A DNA stretch of 64,000 nucleotides from an uncultured Eubacterium sp. (GTDB taxonomy: Bacteria > Bacillota > Clostridia > Lachnospirales > Lachnospiraceae): the NCBI GenBank assembly GCA_910584245.1, contig CAJTZF010000012.1:1-64000 (forward strand). The letters are read 5' to 3'. A model generated the notes under the pieces. It searched no databases, had not been told where the DNA came from, and saw only the letters and a program-made list of their open reading frames with translations. This document shows positions 59,874 through 64,000 of the stretch, piece by piece. The translations under genes and the position numbers were made by a program. The first letter of the stretch is position 1; each line of letters starts with the position of its first letter.

Positions 59874-60598
59874 ATTTCGCCCCTTCTTGCTAAATAAAAT
59901 AAAAATTGCTGATATTGTTCTTTTAGTTTTGCCCTCTTGTTTCTTGACAGCATAATTTCTTTTCCGCCCTTTAGCACCACATGGTCAAAAAAGAATGCCT
60001 CGATAAAGTTCATATTAATGATAAAGCTGCGCTGTGCCCGCATAAATGAAATATCATCCAGAAGACGAAACAGCGCGTCTAGGGTAGAATACGTCTGATA
60101 GGTGTTTTTGTTTGTGTGTATGAAGCAGATTTTATTAAAGACTTCGATATACACAATGCTGTTGATTGGTATGGGAACTTTGCCCTGTGACGTTTTTATT
60201 TCAAGCTGCTTCGACGGCTTCCGTTCAAGTCTGGCCAGACACCGCTCCATCGCTTCCCAGACCGCGTTCTGTGTCAGTGGCTTTACGAGATAATGGGCAG
60301 CATTTAAACTGATAGCTTCCAGCGCATGCTCACGGCTGGTAGTCGTAAAAATGGTTTGGCACTGGCTTACCCGGCAGGCGTTCCTGACGGCTTCGATACC
60401 ATTTATCCCAGCCATATAAATATCCATAAAAACGATGTCATATGCGTGCTTCTGATGAGAAGCCAGAAAATCCTCTCCACACGAAAACATTTCCATATGT
60501 ATAGGCAGGCATTTTTCCGAACAGCAGGAGTGCAGCAGGGAACCTAGTATCAGGCAATCGGATTTCTCATCATCGCAAATAGCAACACTTAGAGACAT
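59870..60598 (-). CDS. LytTR-family response regulator
   Basis: A 242-residue regulator with a receiver domain (ICDDEKSD, phosphoacceptor Asp in VFMDIYM, Lys in VKP) and a C-terminal LytTR DNA-binding domain (IEVFNKICFIHTNKNTYQTYSTLDALFRLL, FMRAQRSFIINMNFIEAF). It forms a pair with the kinase that follows and could control the recombinase through shared transcription or act on the invertible promoter. ATG 60598 is chosen over GTG 60610 on ribosome-site spacing. Confidence 0.93.
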   Translation of the reverse strand: MSLSVAICDDEKSDCLILGSLLHSCCSEKCLPIHMEMFSCGEDFLASHQKHAYDIVFMDIYMAGINGIEAVRNACRVSQCQTIFTTTSREHALEAISLNAAHYLVKPLTQNAVWEAMERCLARLERKPSKQLEIKTSQGKVPIPINSIVYIEVFNKICFIHTNKNTYQTYSTLDALFRLLDDISFMRAQRSFIINMNFIEAFFFDHVVLKGGKEIMLSRNKRAKLKEQYQQFLFYLARRGEI

Positions 60599-60634
60599 GG
60601 CAGTCACCACCCTTCGTTTATTATTACAAGAGCA

Positions 60635-60663
60635 ATTATAGCAAAAAAAATGTCGAAATACAA
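60635..60663 (-). promoter_or_regulatory. Promoter of the LytTR - kinase - recombinase operon
   Basis: Minus-strand TTGTAT (60663-60658), 17 bp, TATAAT (60640-60635), about 40 bases before the regulator start. Confidence 0.65.
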
Positions 60664-60748
60664 AGAAATGTGCGATAATTTCGTAAAGTGTATGCTATTT
60701 GGTGTGAAGTGCGGGTGTAAAATTTACAGGATATAAATGTAATTAATC

Positions 60749-60777
60749 TTTACATTATCTTCTAATTATGTTAAAAT
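60749..60777 (+). promoter_or_regulatory. Promoter of the giant flagellin gene
   Basis: TTTACA (60749-60754), 17 bp, TAAAAT (60772-60777): a sigma-A-type promoter. No sigma28-type (TAAA..GCCGATAA) motif was found, which is unusual for a flagellin. Confidence 0.6.
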
Positions 60778-60841
60778 ATAACAACAAAATCTTGGTAACA
60801 GGCAGGTATATACATAGTTTTACAAAGAAAAGGGGGATAAA

Positions 60842-63800
60842 ATGATCATTCAGCACAATATGGCTGCAGTAAATACAATGATGCAGCTCGGTATTACGAA
60901 TACAAATTTGAAGAAATCTGCGGAACGGCTGTCATCCGGGTATTCTGTAAACCGTGCGGCAGATGATGCGGCAGCACTTTCAATCTCAGAAAAGAAACGG
61001 GCGCAAATCCGGGGATTGGCCCGCGCGTCAAAAAATGCGGAGGACGGGGTGGGATTCGTCCGGACCGGAGATGGAGCGATGGGAAGGATGGAGGATTTGC
61101 TCCAGAGGATGAGGGAGCTTTCTGTCCAGGCGCTGAATGACGCGGTATATAGTCCGGAGGACCAGGCCGCGCTTCAGATGGAGTTCGATGAGCTGCAGAG
61201 TGAGATAGACCGGATTAATGATGACACCGAGTTTAATAAACGGCCGGTGTTCGAGCATTATCCAAATACATATTCAAGTTATAATGGAAATCGGTACTGG
61301 AGCCAGGACCAGCTGCATACGATTGACAGCACGAACCAGTCGCTTACGATCAAATACAAAACAGAAGAGGGCGGATCGGAGAAAGAAATGACGCTCACGA
61401 TTCCCCAGGGAACGTATACGACACAGGAATTGATTGACGAGATGGATGACGTCGTGACTGCGCTCGGGGATGCGGCAGATGGTTTATACCTTGAATTCTC
61501 GGGCAGCCATACGTGTAATATGGTGCTTCGGGAAGGAAGCGAAATTACCGATGTATATGGCGGATTAGCCTATCTCTTTTTCGACCAATATGGAGGGAGT
61601 AAAGTCGGCGCGCTTATCGGTACGACGATTTTCGATCCCAATTTCGCGCTTCAGATCAACCAGGAAAATAATGAGTTGAAGTTTACGATCAATTATTTTG
61701 ACGGCACGTCGAAAGATGTCGATATTTTGATCGACGAGGGTTATTATACCCGGGGTGACATGATTAATTATTTGAATGGAAAGCTGGCCGGAACAGGAAT
61801 GAAGGCGAGCGAGTACGGGGATTATTGCATTCAGGTGGGTGGAGAGGACGGCGTTATTACCGGACTTAAAGGAAACATGTTCAAAATTGATGAAGAGGGC
61901 CAGGCCGTCATGATTTCGGTTTTTTATGACAATACGAAATACGGCACCGTAAAGCATACGGCTTCGGTATTTACCGGAGGACCTGTTCTTGTCAGCCGTT
62001 ACAACGATACCGAGTGCAACAAGTTTAAAATTGACGATACGAATAATACCTTGCATGTACGGGTAGGTCTGGATGATACGGCGCCATATAAAGAAATTAA
62101 ATTGGAAAACAAATCCTATACAATGGCTGAAATGGTTGCGGAGCTTCAGAATAAAATGGACGCGGCGGGACTTAATGTGAATGTGACATCCTATGGCCCG
62201 CAGAAAAGCGATACGGTTTCGCCGAACGGAAATCAATATTATTTTTCGGGAATCAAGATCCAGTCCAATGAGTCGGCCACGGATATAAAAGTGGAGTTTG
62301 ATGAAAGCAACAGTACCGCTTTCGATACGCTGTTTGTAAAACGAACTTACACAGACGAAGGCAGGCTGACCGGCGCGATAGATGGAAAGGATGATTACTC
62401 AAGTCCGATACTGACCGGCGGCAGAATATTTGGCATGGATAATATCCCGGTGACGCTTGGCCCCTCAAACAATTCCTTTATGCTACATGTGGAGGAGAAA
62501 AAGGATGGCGTAACAGAAAGCGGCAATTATACGATTAAGCTTTCGGAAGAAAGGTACGACACGGTCGATGACATAATTAAGGAAATAAATATACAGATCA
62601 ATAATGGGCCAGTAGGGATCAATGGAAAGATCCAGGCGGTGAATTACGGGGGTGCGATACGGTTCCGTGCGGCAAATGGGAATCGGTCGGTGACGTCTAT
62701 TACCTTTGCCGATCAGAATTCCGACGGATATGAGGCGTTATTTGTCGGGAAGAAGACGGTGTATTCCACAAGTACAATTACCTCTTCGGGATACCCGCCG
62801 AAAGTGGAGCTGGATACAATAACCGGGCCAGTCCAGGTGGATGGTACAAATGACAAGGTTCATGTAAACGTCGGAGGAGAAGACCGGGTGATTGACCTTC
62901 CGCACCGGGAGCTGACGCCAGAGGAACTGGCGGAACTGATTACGAACCAGCTGAAGGGGAAGTCACAGACAGATACAAATAACTATGTCGGTACAGGTAC
63001 CGGAACAACACAGAGTACGACGGCAAACTATAGCCAATCTGGAAATACGTATCCGCCGACAACGATCCAGTGTAACGCAGAGGGAACTGGCGGCGCACAG
63101 GATGGAACGACGACAGTAGTCGGAGGGACATCCGCAAAATATACGGTCCCTGTCAGCTTACCAAATTCCACTACGATTGATGATTCAAACCGCCAGTTTA
63201 AGATCAACGTAAATGGCACGGATTATGAGATAATGCTGGATAAGGGGGCCTATTCTCCGAGCCAGCTGGCATCGCAGTTCCAACAAAAGCTTAATGATAA
63301 GATTACGTCAGGGGCTCATAAAGTCACGGTCAGTACACCGGGGTCGGGTAACCGGCTTGTGTTTGAGACGAATATCAAAGGCAGCGGCATGAAGATGAGC
63401 TTTGGGACGGATACTTCGACATTTTTGAAAAGTATTAGCAAAAATGAAACACCGGCCGTGGTAACTACGAAGTCGATTCAGAGTCCGGTCAACGTAGACG
63501 GCACCAACAATTCGTATACGATGAGCATTAACGGCACCACTTATACGGTACAGCTGGATAATGGAAGTTATTCCCGCTCGTCCTTTGCAGAAATGTTGCA
63601 ACGGAAGCTGAGAGAAAAGGGGGCGGCTATTTCTGTCAGTCCAAGTGGTTCTGGACTTCGTTTTGAGACGACGGACAAGGGCAGCGGTACTTCGATCCAA
63701 TTGGATACGGCAAACGGCGGAAGTGCGATGTCAGCGATGTTTGGAGACCAGATTTCCAAAACATCCGCAAGCGCGCAGCTGCAGCCCGCATTGCCGGGAT

Positions 63801-64000
63801 CGACGACAAATTCCGTAAAGACAAATAATGAAGCGAAATTTACGGTTCAGCTTACCCAGGGAGGTATTTCCCAGACGATCAATTTGGATGTTCCAAGAAG
63901 AGAAGGCGGCTATACAAATAGCCAGCTCCGGGAAGCGTTGAGACAGCAGCTGAGTGGAACCGGGGTCAATGTCTCTCTCGATTATTATAATAACCTGACC
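60842..64000 (+). CDS. Giant flagellin with tandem Flagellin_IN-like repeats (runs off the window)
   Basis: The frame is open from ATG 60842 (after AAAAGGGGGATAAA) to the window end: at least 1053 residues with no stop. Residues 1-140 are a standard flagellin D0/D1 start (IIQHNMAAVNTMMQL, LKKSAERLSSGYSVNRAADDAAALSISEKKRAQIRGL, FNKRPVF). The rest is a chain of at least six or seven ~80-100-residue units resembling the Flagellin_IN (hook IN) motif, e.g. SMSINGTTYTVQLDNGSYSRSS-like and KINVNGTDYEIMLDKGAYSPSQ, followed by a LRFETTDKGSG strand. Ordinary clostridial flagellins are 270-500 residues. The C-terminal D1/D0 part must lie beyond the window. Confidence 0.88.
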   Translation, partial: MIIQHNMAAVNTMMQLGITNTNLKKSAERLSSGYSVNRAADDAAALSISEKKRAQIRGLARASKNAEDGVGFVRTGDGAMGRMEDLLQRMRELSVQALNDAVYSPEDQAALQMEFDELQSEIDRINDDTEFNKRPVFEHYPNTYSSYNGNRYWSQDQLHTIDSTNQSLTIKYKTEEGGSEKEMTLTIPQGTYTTQELIDEMDDVVTALGDAADGLYLEFSGSHTCNMVLREGSEITDVYGGLAYLFFDQYGGSKVGALIGTTIFDPNFALQINQENNELKFTINYFDGTSKDVDILIDEGYYTRGDMINYLNGKLAGTGMKASEYGDYCIQVGGEDGVITGLKGNMFKIDEEGQAVMISVFYDNTKYGTVKHTASVFTGGPVLVSRYNDTECNKFKIDDTNNTLHVRVGLDDTAPYKEIKLENKSYTMAEMVAELQNKMDAAGLNVNVTSYGPQKSDTVSPNGNQYYFSGIKIQSNESATDIKVEFDESNSTAFDTLFVKRTYTDEGRLTGAIDGKDDYSSPILTGGRIFGMDNIPVTLGPSNNSFMLHVEEKKDGVTESGNYTIKLSEERYDTVDDIIKEINIQINNGPVGINGKIQAVNYGGAIRFRAANGNRSVTSITFADQNSDGYEALFVGKKTVYSTSTITSSGYPPKVELDTITGPVQVDGTNDKVHVNVGGEDRVIDLPHRELTPEELAELITNQLKGKSQTDTNNYVGTGTGTTQSTTANYSQSGNTYPPTTIQCNAEGTGGAQDGTTTVVGGTSAKYTVPVSLPNSTTIDDSNRQFKINVNGTDYEIMLDKGAYSPSQLASQFQQKLNDKITSGAHKVTVSTPGSGNRLVFETNIKGSGMKMSFGTDTSTFLKSISKNETPAVVTTKSIQSPVNVDGTNNSYTMSINGTTYTVQLDNGSYSRSSFAEMLQRKLREKGAAISVSPSGSGLRFETTDKGSGTSIQLDTANGGSAMSAMFGDQISKTSASAQLQPALPGSTTNSVKTNNEAKFTVQLTQGGISQTINLDVPRREGGYTNSQLREALRQQLSGTGVNVSLDYYNNLT

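Noticed and set aside
58530..60598. agr-type quorum system
   Set aside because: Kinase and LytTR regulator are AgrC/AgrA-like, but no AgrB protease or AgrD-like peptide frame was seen nearby.
60610..60841. Sigma28 promoter for the giant flagellin
   Set aside because: No TAAA-N15-GCCGATAA-type pair was found; the best match is a sigma-A promoter.
61565..62236. 223-residue minus-strand frame near the window end
   Set aside because: It lies wholly inside the giant flagellin, whose plus-strand frame is open over 3159 bases with family motifs.

Overview
The window looks like a chromosomal segment of an anaerobic, spore-forming Clostridia, most likely a gut Lachnospiraceae. The signs are a complete six-gene Rnf complex (C-D-G-E-A-B order), SpoIIID and a CwlD-type amidase, an F-type ATP synthase whose c subunit carries a sodium-binding signature, a dockerin-bearing M60 (mucin-type) peptidase, strong AGGAGG ribosome sites and frequent TTG starts. 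No rRNA, tRNA, CRISPR array or insertion sequence was seen.

Layout. 1-2.2 kb: small housekeeping or unknown genes (FlK-like thioesterase, phosphoesterase, NYN-domain protein). 2.3-6.1 kb: a LacI-family regulator divergent from an SsuABC/TauABC-like uptake operon, with two GAAAACGTT-type operators between them. 6.1-10.3 kb: enolase, a small unknown gene, LrgAB and FabF. 10.4-16.9 kb: a 1744-residue secreted M60 peptidase with a dockerin, then a secreted protein with a possible cohesin-like domain. 16.9-25.3 kb: spoIIID, rnfCDGEAB, a GH18 protein and a CwlD-like amidase. 25.4-30.2 kb: an inserted-looking, A+T-richer ABC transporter plus two-component module on the minus strand. 30.4-40.6 kb: tsaC, a degenerate phosphatase, rpiB, proC and the full atp operon. 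40.7-43.1 kb: an atypical short flagellin and a sodium-dependent symporter.

The accessory region is 43.1-60.6 kb, all on the minus strand. A LytTR response regulator, a GHKL sensor kinase and a tyrosine recombinase form one operon (60.6 to 57.7 kb). Next comes a 195-bp segment bounded by 18-bp inverted repeats (16/18 identical) that holds an outward-facing sigma-A-type promoter. As sequenced, the promoter points away from the next operon. Inverting the segment would give TTGACA-N17-TATTAT reading into a 13-gene operon (57.5 to 43.2 kb). That operon encodes two proteins of unknown function (one of 1052 aa), a clostripain-type C11 protease, two signal-less endolysins, a DMT-type membrane protein, two DUF2589-type proteins, a STAS protein, a PP2C/anti-sigma membrane protein and a protein with the catalytic pattern of anthrax edema factor/ExoY nucleotidyl cyclases. 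I read this as a phase-variable, possibly toxin- or effector-producing island not described as a unit to my knowledge.

The window ends inside a very large flagellin (at least 1053 aa, no stop) with tandem Flagellin_IN-like repeats. A second theme is regulatory: spoIIID, eno and cwlD each begin just after a terminator-like hairpin whose 3' arm contains the ribosome site. In spoIIID and eno a promoter -10 element lies in the hairpin loop, so only transcripts started there would be freely translated.
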